From Streptomyces globisporus (GTDB lineage: Bacteria; Actinomycetota; Actinomycetes; Streptomycetales; Streptomycetaceae), in NCBI RefSeq assembly GCF_003501885.1, contig NZ_QWFA01000050.1, positions 1 to 56,079 of the forward strand: DNA of 56,079 nucleotides. Reading direction: 5' to 3'. This document shows, in pieces, positions 9,210-18,400 of the stretch. Position 1 is the first letter of the stretch; each line of letters starts with the position of its first letter. The position numbers and the translations under genes are program-made. A model generated the notes under the pieces. The model had not been told where the DNA came from and did not search any database. It worked only from the letters and a program-made list of their open reading frames with translations.

Positions 9210-10942
9210 TACGCGGCCTCCGCTTCCGTCAGCTGGGAGAGCACGATCTCCCGGTACGTTTCATTGCCGTCCATCAGCTCGTGATGGGTGCCGGTGCCCA
9301 CGAGCCGGCCCTCGTCCAGCACCAGGATCCGGTCCGCGTCACGGATGGTGGACACCCGCTGCGCCACGATCACCACGGTCGCCCCGGCCGTCTCCCGGCC
9401 CAGCGCCGCCCGCAGCGCGGCGTCGGTCGCGTAGTCCAGCGCGGAGAACGAGTCGTCGAAGAGATAGATCTCCGGGCGCTGCACCAGCGTCCGCGCGATC
9501 GCGAGCCGCTGCCGCTGACCGCCGGAGACATTGGTGCCGCCCTGCGCGATCGGCGCGTCGAGCCCGTGCTCCAGCGCCTCCACGAACTCCTTGGCCTGCG
9601 CCACCTCCAACGCGTGCCACAGCTCCTCGTCGGTGGCGTCCGGATTCCCGTACCGCAGGTTCGTCGCCACGGTCCCTGAGAAGAGGTACGGCTTCTGCGG
9701 CACCAGGGACACCGTCTTCGCCAGCAGCGCCGGATCCAGCGTCCTTACGTCCTCGCCGTCGACCAGCACCTCGCCGTCCGTCACGTCGAACAGCCGGGGT
9801 ACGAGCCCGAGCAGCGTGGACTTCCCGCTGCCCGTCGACCCGATGACCGCGGTGGTCTCCCCGGGCCGGGCCACCAGATCGACGTTCCGCAGCACCGGCT
9901 CCTCCGCACCCGGGTACCGGAACTCCGCGCCCCGCACCTCCAGATGCCCGTGCCGGCGCAGTTCGGTGACGGGCGAGACGGGCGGCACGACACTCGACCC
10001 GGTCCCGAGGACCTCCTCGATGCGCTCCGCGCACACCTCGGCGCGCGGCACCATCATGAACATGAAGGTGGCCATCATCACGGCCATGACGATCTGCATC
10101 AGATAGGCGAGGAACGCGGTCAGCGCACCGATCTGCATCCCGCCGCTGTCGATCCGGTGCGCGCCGAACCACACCACCGCGATCGACGACAGGTTCACCA
10201 CCGTCATCACGGTCGGGAACATCAGCGCCATCAGCCGCCCGGTCGCCACCGACACATCGGTCAGCTCGGTGTTCGCCCGCCGGAAGCGCTTCTCCTCGTA
10301 CCCGTCCCGGACGAACGCCCGGATCACCCGGTTGCCGGTGATCTGCTCGCGCAGTACCCGGTTCACACCGTCCAGCCGCTCCTGCATGGTGCGGAACAGC
10401 GGTCCCATCTTCCGCACGATGAGGCCGACCGAGACCCCGAGCACCGGCACGACCGCCAGCAGCACGGCGGAGAGCGGCACATCGAGGCCGAGCGCCATGA
10501 TGATCCCGCCGACGCACATGATCGGGGCCGACACCATCAGCGTGAACGCCAGCAGCACCAGCATCTGGACCTGCTGGACGTCGTTGGTGGTCCGGGTGAT
10601 CAGCGAGGGCGCCCCGAAGCGCCCCAGCTCCCGGGCCGAGAAGGACTGGACCCGGTCGAAGACGGCGGCCCGCACATCACGCCCGAGGGCGGAGGCGGTG
10701 CGCGCCCCGTAATACACGGCACCCACATTGCACAGGACCTGGAGAACGCTGACGGCGATCATGAGACCGCCGAACTCCAGGATGTAGCCGGTGTCGCCCG
10801 TGACGACACCGTTGTCAATGATGTCGGCGTTCAGGCTGGGCAGATACAGGGTGGCGCAGGTCTGGAGCAGCTGGAGGAGCACCAGCAGCACGATGGGTTT
10901 CTTGTACGGGCCCAGATGGGCCCGCAGGAGTTTTATGAGCAC
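9209..10942 (-). CDS. ABC exporter subunit (membrane plus ATPase), degenerate half
   Basis: A 577-residue half-transporter with six membrane segments (from LLVLLQLLQTCATLYLPSL on) and an ATPase domain. Walker A is GSTGSGKST and the signature is the canonical VSGGQRQRLAIAR. Walker B reads IYLFDDSFSALD, with Asp in place of the catalytic Glu, so this half contributes the non-hydrolysing site. That asymmetry, with the complementary odd signature in the partner, is known from TM287/288- and BmrCD-type heterodimeric exporters. I placed the start at the GTG at 10942 (MLIKLLRAHLGPYKK); longer in-frame starts add residues without homology. Confidence 0.9.
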   Translation of the reverse strand: MLIKLLRAHLGPYKKPIVLLVLLQLLQTCATLYLPSLNADIIDNGVVTGDTGYILEFGGLMIAVSVLQVLCNVGAVYYGARTASALGRDVRAAVFDRVQSFSARELGRFGAPSLITRTTNDVQQVQMLVLLAFTLMVSAPIMCVGGIIMALGLDVPLSAVLLAVVPVLGVSVGLIVRKMGPLFRTMQERLDGVNRVLREQITGNRVIRAFVRDGYEEKRFRRANTELTDVSVATGRLMALMFPTVMTVVNLSSIAVVWFGAHRIDSGGMQIGALTAFLAYLMQIVMAVMMATFMFMMVPRAEVCAERIEEVLGTGSSVVPPVSPVTELRRHGHLEVRGAEFRYPGAEEPVLRNVDLVARPGETTAVIGSTGSGKSTLLGLVPRLFDVTDGEVLVDGEDVRTLDPALLAKTVSLVPQKPYLFSGTVATNLRYGNPDATDEELWHALEVAQAKEFVEALEHGLDAPIAQGGTNVSGGQRQRLAIARTLVQRPEIYLFDDSFSALDYATDAALRAALGRETAGATVVIVAQRVSTIRDADRILVLDEGRLVGTGTHHELMDGNETYREIVLSQLTEAEAA

Positions 10943-11041
10943 GCGGGTCTCTCGGAATCGGCGGCAGGCAGAGGCCGACCCAGTTTCGCGTACGCCGTAC
11001 TCCACGGGCGAACCGTTTTCCCCAAGCCCGGGTCAAACCTG

Positions 11042-11099
11042 GAGCGCGGGGGAGGCCCCCACGCTCGGGCTCACGCTGTCGCCCGGCCTGCGCCGGGCG
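11042..11099. terminator. Two hairpins between the kinase and ABC genes
   Basis: A near-perfect hairpin at 11042-11066 and a perfect 8-bp hairpin with CTGC loop at 11080-11099. They lie just beyond the 3' end of the leftward kinase gene and upstream of the leftward ABC pair. Confidence 0.55.
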
Positions 11100-11124
11100 T
11101 GCGCCGCTGAGGGAGATACGGGCC

Positions 11125-12576
11125 CTAAGCCTGGTGCCGACCGCCGAAGGCCCCGGGGTGGATCTGATCCCGGGTCGCCGCGTACTGCTGCCGCACCGCC
11201 CCGCCCACCGCCAGCTCGTCGCCGGGCTCCAGCACCTGGGCGGCCGCGCCCTGCCAGGGCGGGGGAGTGCGCGGGTCGAGGGAACCCTGCGAGACCCCGA
11301 GCGCCCAGGCCGCCTGTCGGGCCGCGCCGATCGCCGCGTACTGGGCGGGCTGCGGCACCACGACCTGGGTGCCGAACAGCGCCGGGGCCAGCGCCTGGAC
11401 GGCGGGGAGCTCGGCGGCAGCCCCCAGCAGGAACACCCGCCGCACCTCCACGCCCCGCCCGCGCAGTACGTCCAGGGCGTCGGCGAGCGAGCACAGCATG
11501 CCCTCGAACGAGGCGCGCGCCAGGTGCTCCGGCTTCATCGACTCACGCCGCAGCCCGCAGAGGGTGCCGGCGGTGTGGGGAAGCCGAGGAGTGCGCTCGC
11601 CTTCCAGATACGGCAGCAGGACGAGCCCAGAGGCGCCGGGCGTCGACTTCAGGGCGAGCGAGGACAGCTCCTCCAGCCCGTCCAGACCCAGCATCTCGGC
11701 GGTGCCGCGCAGGGCACGTACGGCGTTGGAGAGGTGGACGACCGGCAGATGCATGCCGGTGGCGTCGGCGAACGAGGTGATCATCCCGCTCGAATCGGCG
11801 AGCGCCTCGTGGTGGACGGCCATCACGGACCCGGAGGCGCCCAGCGACACGACCGCGTCGCCCACGGCGACCCCGAGCCCGAAGGCGGCGGCCATGGTCT
11901 CGCCGGTGCCCGCGGAGATCAGCAGCCCTTCCGGGGTCATCCCGGCGGAGTCGGCGGGCCCGAGCACCTCGGGCAGCGCGGCGGAGTGCCCGAGAGCCAG
12001 CTCGACCAGATCGGGCCGGTAGGAGGCGGTCCCGGCCGACCAGTACCCCGTGCCCGAGGCCGCGCCCCGGTCCGTGGTCCGGCGGGCGGGCCGGCCCAGC
12101 AACTGCCACACGAGCCAGTCGTGCGGCTGGAGCACGGCGGCCACCCGCTGGGCGTTCTCCGGCTCGGTCCGCGCCAGCCAGCGCAGCTTCGCCACCGGTT
12201 GCGCGGCGCTCGGCACGGCCCCGACGGCTTCGGCCCAGGCCTGCCGCCCGCCCAGCCCGTCGACGAGATCGGCCGCGGCGACCTGCGCCCGCCGGTCGTT
12301 GCCGAGCAGGGCGGGGCGTACGAGATTGCCCTGCTGGTCCAGGGGGACGAGCCCGTGCTGCTGCGCGGAGACCCCGATGGCCTGCACACCTTCGAGCAGT
12401 CCACCGGAGGCCGCCTCACCGAGCGAGAGCAGCCAGGCCTGCGGATCGACCTCGGCGGCCTTGGCCTCGACCGGATGGGTGGCGTACCCCTCCCGGAGCA
12501 CGGCGCCCGAATCCGTATCGCAGACGACGATGTGAGTGAAGGCGGAAGAACTGTCCAGCCCCGCGACTATGCCCAT
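11125..12576 (-). CDS. FGGY-family carbohydrate kinase (xylulokinase-like)
   Basis: A 483-residue sugar kinase of the FGGY family; such enzymes phosphorylate xylulose, gluconate, glycerol or related sugars with ATP. The N-terminal phosphate-1 loop is GIVAGLDSSSAFTHIVV, and the QQHGLVPLD stretch near residue 80 resembles the SGQMHG motif of xylulokinases. The C-terminal half carries the ATP-binding LGASGSVM region, LLPYLEGERTPRLP and the late VFLLGAAAELPAVQALAPALFG helix. The best guess is D-xylulokinase, but neither the sugar nor an isomerase partner can be read here. The start is the ATG at 12576; a longer frame adds only six residues. Confidence 0.85.
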   Translation of the reverse strand: MGIVAGLDSSSAFTHIVVCDTDSGAVLREGYATHPVEAKAAEVDPQAWLLSLGEAASGGLLEGVQAIGVSAQQHGLVPLDQQGNLVRPALLGNDRRAQVAAADLVDGLGGRQAWAEAVGAVPSAAQPVAKLRWLARTEPENAQRVAAVLQPHDWLVWQLLGRPARRTTDRGAASGTGYWSAGTASYRPDLVELALGHSAALPEVLGPADSAGMTPEGLLISAGTGETMAAAFGLGVAVGDAVVSLGASGSVMAVHHEALADSSGMITSFADATGMHLPVVHLSNAVRALRGTAEMLGLDGLEELSSLALKSTPGASGLVLLPYLEGERTPRLPHTAGTLCGLRRESMKPEHLARASFEGMLCSLADALDVLRGRGVEVRRVFLLGAAAELPAVQALAPALFGTQVVVPQPAQYAAIGAARQAAWALGVSQGSLDPRTPPPWQGAAAQVLEPGDELAVGGAVRQQYAATRDQIHPGAFGGRHQA

Positions 12577-12644
12577 ACGAAGATTCTGCCGCACCGCGGG
12601 ACCATCCCGGAACTCACACCACAGTCACCGCACCCAGGGAGCGG

Positions 12645-12950
12645 CTACGTATTGGTGGTCCCCCAGTCGTCCTCGAAGCCGTTCTGGCTGCTGCGGTCCC
12701 GCAGCGACCGGACCCGCTCGGCGACCGACGCGGGCACCTTGTCCCCGACCTTGTCGCTGACCGAGTGGTACGCCTTGCCGGCGATGTCCCGCCCGCTGTG
12801 GGCGGCGCTTTCGGCGGCGTTGCGCACGGCGGGGTTCTCCGCGAACCGCTGGGCCGACTTCTTCAACTGCTCGTAACGCTCGCGCCCGGCTCGCGTGCCG
12901 AGCACGTAACCGAGGGCCACTCCGGCGATGAACGTGAGCCGGTACCGCAT
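12645..12950 (-). CDS. YtxH-like small membrane-anchored protein
   Basis: A 101-residue protein starting MRYRLTFIAGVALGYVLGTRAG: one N-terminal hydrophobic segment ending in GTRAGRERYEQL, then a charged, probably helical tail. This is the layout of the actinobacterial YtxH/DUF-type small envelope proteins, which have no proven biochemical role. AAGGGTGG precedes the ATG. It is separated by 68 nt from the kinase start and is probably transcribed with it. Confidence 0.7.
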   Translation of the reverse strand: MRYRLTFIAGVALGYVLGTRAGRERYEQLKKSAQRFAENPAVRNAAESAAHSGRDIAGKAYHSVSDKVGDKVPASVAERVRSLRDRSSQNGFEDDWGTTNT

Positions 12951-13132
12951 GGCTGCCACCCTTCCTACGCTTGGTGCGACGTGTGCAGCCCGCCTACCCG
13001 CGAGCACCCGAGATCACCCCGGGCGATACCGATTGGCGGAGCACCCCCCTGCTTGCGCTAATGTATGTGTCGCAGCGAACGCGCGCCGCCCGGCAGCCGC
13101 CAGGCAGGTACGATTTCGAAGCAACGCAGCAA

Positions 13133-13205
13133 TCCCCTGTAGCTCAATTGGCAGAGCAGCCGGCTGTTAACCGGCAGGTTACTGGTTCGAGTCCAGTCGG
13201 GGGAG
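13133..13205 (+). tRNA. tRNA-Asn (GTT), copy 1
   Basis: A 73-nt cloverleaf. The acceptor stem TCCCCTG pairs with CGGGGGA (one T-G pair), the anticodon arm is CCGGC-TGTTAA-CCGG with anticodon GTT, and the T arm is ACTGG-TTCGAGT-CCAGT. CCA is not encoded. A near-identical second copy follows 5 nt later. Confidence 0.95.
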
Positions 13206-13210
13206 CGCGA

Positions 13211-13283
13211 TCCCCTGTAGCTCAATTGGCAGAGCATTCGGCTGTTAACCGGAGGGTTACTGGTTCGAGTCCAGTCGGGGGAG
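13211..13283 (+). tRNA. tRNA-Asn (GTT), copy 2
   Basis: A 73-nt gene that differs from copy 1 at a few positions in the anticodon and variable arms only. Anticodon GTT. The two copies lie in tandem and must come from a recent local duplication or from conversion. Confidence 0.95.
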
Positions 13284-13286
13284 CGG

Positions 13287-13320
13287 AACGCGAGAGGGCC
13301 CTTCGGGGTCCTCTTTCGCG
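13287..13320 (+). terminator. Terminator of the tRNA-Asn pair
   Basis: Imperfect hairpin directly after the second tRNA: an ACGCGAGAGGGCCC arm, a TTCG loop, and a GGGTCCTCTTTCGCG return arm, with a short T run inside the return arm. Confidence 0.65.
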
Positions 13321-13517
13321 TGCGCGCCCCATCGCCCTCCGGGCCTTGGCCGGGCCCTCGGGGTGACTCTTTCGGGTCTCCCCGATCTTCCCTGCAACCG
13401 GGCAGCACGCAGCGACGTCCTCAAGATCAGCTGAAGTCGGTCAACCGAAGCGAGAGATCGTATGACCGGCTATGCTGCGGCAGACGGTGCGCACACTTGT
13501 ACGCGCCACGCCGAAAC

Positions 13518-13591
13518 GGGGCGGTAGCTCAGCCGGTTAGAGCAGCGGACTCATAATCCGTCGGCCGTGGGTTCGAGTCCCACCCGCCCCA
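13518..13591 (+). tRNA. tRNA with anticodon CAT (Met elongator or Ile2)
   Basis: A 74-nt cloverleaf. The acceptor stem GGGGCGG pairs with CCGCCCC, the discriminator is A, and the anticodon loop is CTCATAA. The anticodon CAT fits either elongator tRNA-Met or the lysidine-modified tRNA-Ile2; the sequence alone does not decide. Its T arm and acceptor 3' strand are part of the 51-bp direct repeat that recurs at 52253, so this gene looks like the integration target of the downstream island. Confidence 0.93.
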
Positions 13592-13618
13592 CCGAGTGTC
13601 CCCAGGCAGAATCGTTCT
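13568..13618. repeat. attL-like direct repeat (tRNA 3' end)
   Basis: A 51-bp segment covering the T arm, the acceptor 3' strand and the terminator start of the CAT tRNA gene. It is identical to 52253-52303, 38,685 bp away in the same orientation. After a 2-nt mismatch the similarity goes on for about ten more bases. Integration at tRNA 3' ends duplicates exactly this kind of segment. Confidence 0.8.
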
Positions 13619-13628
13619 TGCCTGGGGA
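13599..13628 (+). terminator. Terminator of the CAT tRNA gene
   Basis: A perfect 10-bp stem (TCCCCAGGCA and its complement) with a 10-nt loop, starting 8 nt after the tRNA. In the right-hand repeat copy the two innermost pairs are mismatched. Confidence 0.75.
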
Positions 13629-13802
13629 TACGTGTTTCCCGGGACGGTCTGTGGGGCGTGCACGCCGACGGCCGATCCCGGTGTGGGTAGGTGGAGCAGG
13701 TCCGTGTGCTGTCCTGCGGGCGAGCGCGTACCTCGTCGCCAGCGAGTCGACGGGCGCACCTCGGCGGTTGCTCGCGATGCGCCGGAGTCGTGGGTGCCTC
13801 AC

Positions 13803-13857
13803 CCGGAGCGGCAGAGGCGGCCCCGGCCGGTGTCCGGGGCCGCCTCTGCCGCTCCGG
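13803..13857. terminator. Long perfect hairpin closing the leftward NRPS-C operon
   Basis: A perfect 24-bp stem with a 7-nt loop, about 125 nt beyond the 3' end of the amidinotransferase gene. It is the strongest terminator candidate in the window and would end the leftward TEII/NRPS-C/MbtH/amidinotransferase unit at the island boundary. Confidence 0.8.
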
Positions 13858-13983
13858 AAAGCGATTCGAGCGAGTCTACGTATGTGGCGGGGCGCTGCCA
13901 TGGATGCGCCGTGTGCGCCCCTGCCCGAGGTGCTGGGGAACTACGGCGGACACGGTGCCCGCTGTTGGCGTCGGGTGGAGCGG

Positions 13984-15126
13984 TCAGATCAGCGGCTCGT
14001 ACCGGAGGGAGGGGAAGTAGTCCTGCCTGTCGCCGTCACGGTGGATGTCCCACGTGGCGCAGTGGAGGGAGCCGCCGTACTCGAAGACGTTGCGGAACGG
14101 AATCGGGAAGACCTCGAAACCGTGCGAGGAAAGAAGGTCCTGGAGGGGCTTCTCCTGCTCCTCGCAGATGACTTTGGTCGGCGAGATGCTCAGCACGTTC
14201 ATCGAGAGCCACTTCGACGACTGGCAGTACATCGGCATCTCGTCGTTGGTCAGGACGGGCTGGGGCACATCGACCAGTTGCCAGTCGTTATCGAGGAACA
14301 TCTTCTCCTCGCCCTCGCGCAGCGGCCGTTCCGGGTTGGTGAGGATCAGGCCGGGGCGCAGCGGTACGAAGGTGCAGTCGATGTGGGAGGGGAAGAAGTC
14401 CAGCGGGAAGTGCACGGGGTGGACGCGGAAGCCGCGGGGTTCCAGGTGGCGCTTGAGCCAGTGGATGCCGGCCCGGTTGGTGGTCATCGACTCCTGGACC
14501 AGGATGTCGCGGCCCAGCCGGCTCATGTCGGCTGCGTCGAAGACCACCTCGTCCTGGTTGATGCAGAACTCGAACGAGTGCATCTTCGCGTGGCGCTTTT
14601 CCAGCGGCCACTCCCAGAAGTCCTCGCGATACATGCCGTCCTTCATCGACGGCTTGGGCGCGGTCGTCCACCCCACCCGCGGGTCGGCGTTCCAGTACTC
14701 GTAGACCAGCTTCCGGTAGGGCTGGTACTCGAAGTAGCGGGCGCGGCGCGACATGGTCGCCTCGATGATCTCGTTGCCCATGGTGATCATCACGTCGCGT
14801 GGGCAGACGGCGCAGTACTGGTTCTCGACCTCGAAGTCGGGGGTGGTGACCGGGGCGGAGAAGTCGTGCGTCTCGGGGCGGCGTACGGTCACGCCCTGGG
14901 ATTCCAGGAGCCGGGCGAGACCGGCGAGTTCCTCATTGGCCAGATCGATGGCCTCTTTGGACTTCGGGCCCGTCGGGAACGGCTGGTCGGGAGCGTTGCG
15001 TATCGCGGGCCGGCTGCCTGGTTCAGCCGGTTCGAAGCAGGCGTTGTCGGCGGAGCCGACCACCATTTCCCGGAGGGTGTCCCACTCGTTCCACGAGTTG
15101 ACGATGGGTGGGAAGTTGTTCGGCAT
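13984..15126 (-). CDS. L-arginine amidinotransferase (AGAT/StrB1 type)
   Basis: A 380-residue member of the AGAT family, which moves the amidino group of arginine to a primary amine and so makes a guanidine. The catalytic triad region is intact: FDAADMSRLGRDILVQ (Asp), PSHIDCTFVPLRPG (His) and GGSLHCATWDIHRDG with Cys356 near the C-terminus. It is the last gene of the leftward unit and lies 45 nt after the MbtH gene; the RBS is AGGTGG. Known relatives act on glycine, lysine, scyllo-inosamine or 4-aminobutyrate; the acceptor here cannot be read from the sequence. In this cluster it probably supplies a guanidino amino acid or a guanidino tail. The A domain of NRPS-B module 1, whose pocket has two Asp residues, is a natural user of the product. 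Confidence 0.9.
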   Translation of the reverse strand: MPNNFPPIVNSWNEWDTLREMVVGSADNACFEPAEPGSRPAIRNAPDQPFPTGPKSKEAIDLANEELAGLARLLESQGVTVRRPETHDFSAPVTTPDFEVENQYCAVCPRDVMITMGNEIIEATMSRRARYFEYQPYRKLVYEYWNADPRVGWTTAPKPSMKDGMYREDFWEWPLEKRHAKMHSFEFCINQDEVVFDAADMSRLGRDILVQESMTTNRAGIHWLKRHLEPRGFRVHPVHFPLDFFPSHIDCTFVPLRPGLILTNPERPLREGEEKMFLDNDWQLVDVPQPVLTNDEMPMYCQSSKWLSMNVLSISPTKVICEEQEKPLQDLLSSHGFEVFPIPFRNVFEYGGSLHCATWDIHRDGDRQDYFPSLRYEPLI

Positions 15127-15171
15127 GTGCAGCCACCTGTCTCTGCCGGAGCGTTCGATGAGGGAAACGGG

Positions 15172-15381
15172 TCAGGCCGCGTCGGTCGCGGCGAGCGAGG
15201 CGGGCCGGAGGTCGGTCCAGTTCTCCTCGATGTAGTCGAGGCAGGTCTGCCGGGTGCTGTCCGACACCACCGCGCTCCAGCCGGCCGGGACCTCGACGAA
15301 CGCCGGCCACAGGGAGTGCTGACCCTCGTCGTTGACGAGCACGTGGAAGACGCCGTCTTCGTTGTCGAAGGGGTTTGTCAT
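15172..15381 (-). CDS. MbtH-family NRPS chaperone
   Basis: A 69-residue MbtH protein, a small partner that binds NRPS adenylation domains and is often needed for their solubility and activity. The signature is complete: [19 protein letters not shown] followed by [21 protein letters not shown]. It lies between NRPS-C (60 nt) and the amidinotransferase gene (45 nt) in one leftward unit, and is the only MbtH gene seen in the window, so it probably serves all four integrated A domains. Confidence 0.97.
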   Translation of the reverse strand: MTNPFDNEDGVFHVLVNDEGQHSLWPAFVEVPAGWSAVVSDSTRQTCLDYIEENWTDLRPASLAATDAA

Positions 15382-15441
15382 GGTTTCAGTCTTTCTGTTC
15401 TCGGAGTTCGGCCTGGGCTGATTCCAGGCCTCGCGTGGCCC

Positions 15442-18400
15442 TCAGGTGAGTGCGGTGCCGAGGGCGCGGGCGGTACGGCAGCGGAAGACGCTCTCCACGT
15501 CGACGGGCCGTCCCAGTTCCGTCTCGATCCGGCCCGCCAGGCGCAGGGCCGTCAGGGAGTCGCAGCCGAGCTCGAACACGTCTTCGTCCGCGCTGACGAA
15601 GTCGCGTCCCAGTACCTCCGCGATCAGCTCGCACATCATCTGCTGCCCTGGTTCGGCAGGTGGTGCGGGAGTGTGTTCCAGGAACCGGCCCGTCGGGAGG
15701 GCCAGCGCTCCGGGCAGCTCGATCAGCAGTTCCCGTAGACGATCGGCCACCTGCTGCCCGAGCGGTGCGTCGAACAGGTCCGGGCGGTAGCTGATCTCCA
15801 GCTCCAGCTGCCGGCCGGGTGCGGCCATCAGCTTGAGCGGATAGTGATAGGCGTCGTGGCCGACGACATCCGTCAGCCGCAAGCCGTTGTCCGGACCGCT
15901 CGGCAGGGTCTCGGCGGTCGGGAAGTTCTCGAAGACGACGCAACTGTCGAACAGGGTCCCCAGTCCCACCGTCCGCTGGATGTCGCTCAGCGGGAGGTAG
16001 TGGTACTCGAGAAGTTCGGCGTGCTCGCCCTGGAGGCGTTCGAGCAGTTCGGCCACCGGCTCGGACGGGTCGAGACGCACCCGTACCGGCACCGTGTTGA
16101 TGAACACCCCCACCATCTCCTCGACGCCGGGGAGCTCGGCCTCCCTGCCCGAGACCGTGGCCCCGAAGGTGATGTCCAGCTGCCCGGTCCGCCGGTGCAG
16201 GCACAGCGCCCAGGCGACCCGGACCAGGGTGTTGAGCGTGACACCGTGGCGGCGCGAGATGTCGAGCAGCGCGGAGGTGTCCGCCTCGGAGAGGGCGATG
16301 ACGATCCGCTCCGGAAGGACGCGTATCCGCGCGGTGTCCGTGCCGGGGCAGACCAGCGTGGGCTCCTTCAGACCCGCCAGCGCCTCCAGCCAGGCCGTAC
16401 GCGCCTTCTCGCGGTCCTGTTCGGCCAGCCACCGCAGATAGTCGGGGTAGTGGCCGGGCGCGGGCAGCCCGCTCGCGGTGCCGTGGTCGTAGAGAGCGAG
16501 CAGGTCGCGCAGCAGCAGCGAAGTGGTCCAGCCGTCCACCAGCAGGTGGTGCATGGTCAGGACGATTCTCTGCCTGTCCTCGTCCAGGCCGACCACGGTG
16601 CAGCGCATCAGCGGCGGGTCGGCGGGGTCGAAGCGCCGGCGCCGGTCGGCCGCCAGCACCGCCGCCAGCCTGTCGGCCTGTTCGCGCGGGTCGAGGCCGG
16701 CCAGGTCATGGACGTACCACGGCATGGCCGTCCGCTCCGGAATCACCTGCACCGGCTCCCCGGACCGCTTCTGCACGAAGGCTGCCCGCAGCATCGGGTG
16801 CCGTTCCAGGAGAGCGTCGCAGGCGCTCCGGAACCGCTCGGCGTGGAGCCGGCCCTCAACCTCCAACGAGATCTGCACGTTGTAGACATCGAGGTCCCGG
16901 CTGTCGTACCGGGCGTGGAAGAGCAGCCCCTCCTGGAGCGGCGTCATCGGCAGGGCCTCGACGACGGGCAGGCCGATACGGGCGCCGAGACCGGCGAGCT
17001 CGGTGTCGTGCCGGTCGAGAGGTTCCCCGCCCAGTGGCCCGCCCTCCCGTGGAAGGGCGGGCGGCATCGTCTGCCGCGCGACGATGGCCTCCGTGCTCGT
17101 CCCGTGCTCCACCAGCGCGCGCAGAGCCGCGAACCAGAGCCGGCCCAGCTCGGCGACGTCCTGGTCGGACAGGAGCCGACGGGCCCACAGCCAGTTGGTG
17201 ACCAGGCGTGGCCCGTCCGCGCCGTCGCTGACCGCCGCGGTCAGTTCGACGACGTGCGCCATGGGCATACGGGGGTCGGCCCCGAGGGGCAGCACGTCCG
17301 ACTCGGGGGCCACGCTCCAGTCGGTGGTCCCCGCGCCGCCCTGTCTCCCGAGGTAGTTGTACCCGATCTGGGGTGCGGGGCGGGCCGCCAGCTCGGCGGC
17401 TGTCTCCTGGTTCAGGTAGCGCAGCAGACCGAAGCCGGTGCCACGCCGGGGGATGGCTTCCAACTGGGCCGTGACCCGGCGCACGGCCTCGCCGAGGCGG
17501 GCTCCGGCCGGATCGTCGTCCGGCGCCCAGTCGGCGATCCTGGCGTCGACGCGTACCGGGTACAGCGTGGTCAGCCAGCCGACGGTGCCGGACAGGTCGA
17601 CGTCCTCGGACATCTGTTCGCGGCCGTGGCCCTCGACGTCGACCAGTACGGCCGTGCTGTCGCCCTCATCGGGCGACCGGTCACGACGCCAGGCGGCGAC
17701 GGCCACCGCGAGAGCGGTGAGCAGTACCTCGTTCGTGTGGGTGCCGAAGACGGCGGGCACGGTCGTGAGCAGCGGGGCGGTCAGATCCGGCGGCAGGGTG
17801 AGGGAGAGTTCACCGGCCGTCGCGTAGACGTCGTGCGACGGGGAGAGCTCCACGTCGGCGAGCCTGCCGTCACCCGGCCCCCGTCCTCTGCTGAGAGTCC
17901 TCCGCCAGTGGGGCAGCTCATCCCGCAGAGCGGGTGCTTCCGCTGCGGCGCGGAGCAGCAGGCTCCACTCCCGCATCGAGAACGGCACCGGACCGGTCTC
18001 CGGGACGGCACCCGCTGCCAGGTCCTGCCAGATGGCGTACAGGTCGGTCAGCAGGATGTGCCAGGAGACCGCGTCGACGGCCAGGTGGTGGACGGTGACG
18101 AGCAACCTCCCCTGGGCACCCTCGCCGGCGTCGAACCAGGACACCCGCAGCATGGCGCCCGCACGTGGGGCGAGGGAGTCGGCGTCCTCGCGGGCGCACG
18201 CGGCGATCCGCAGACGGACACCTTCCGGCGCGAGACCCACGACATCCACCCGGCGTACCGAGTTCCGCGACATGACCGGGTCCACCGGGTCCAGCGTCAG
18301 CGCCCCGTCCTCCTGGAGACGTGCGCGCAGGGACTGATGCCGTTCGGCGAGAGTCCGTACGGCGGTGGCCAGCAGGTCGGCGTCGAGTGCGGCCGGCACC

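Larger units (their letters stand above)
13592..13983. other. Gap between tRNA and amidinotransferase gene
   Basis: This 392-bp stretch holds the tRNA terminator, then about 170 bp in which I see no gene, then the 55-bp hairpin at 13803-13857. No integrase or remnant of one is visible next to the presumed attL. Confidence 0.5.

Noticed and set aside
13133..13283. CRISPR-like or satellite repeat
   Set aside because: The two ~73-bp near-identical units fold as complete tRNA-Asn cloverleaves. No CRISPR array was seen anywhere in the window.
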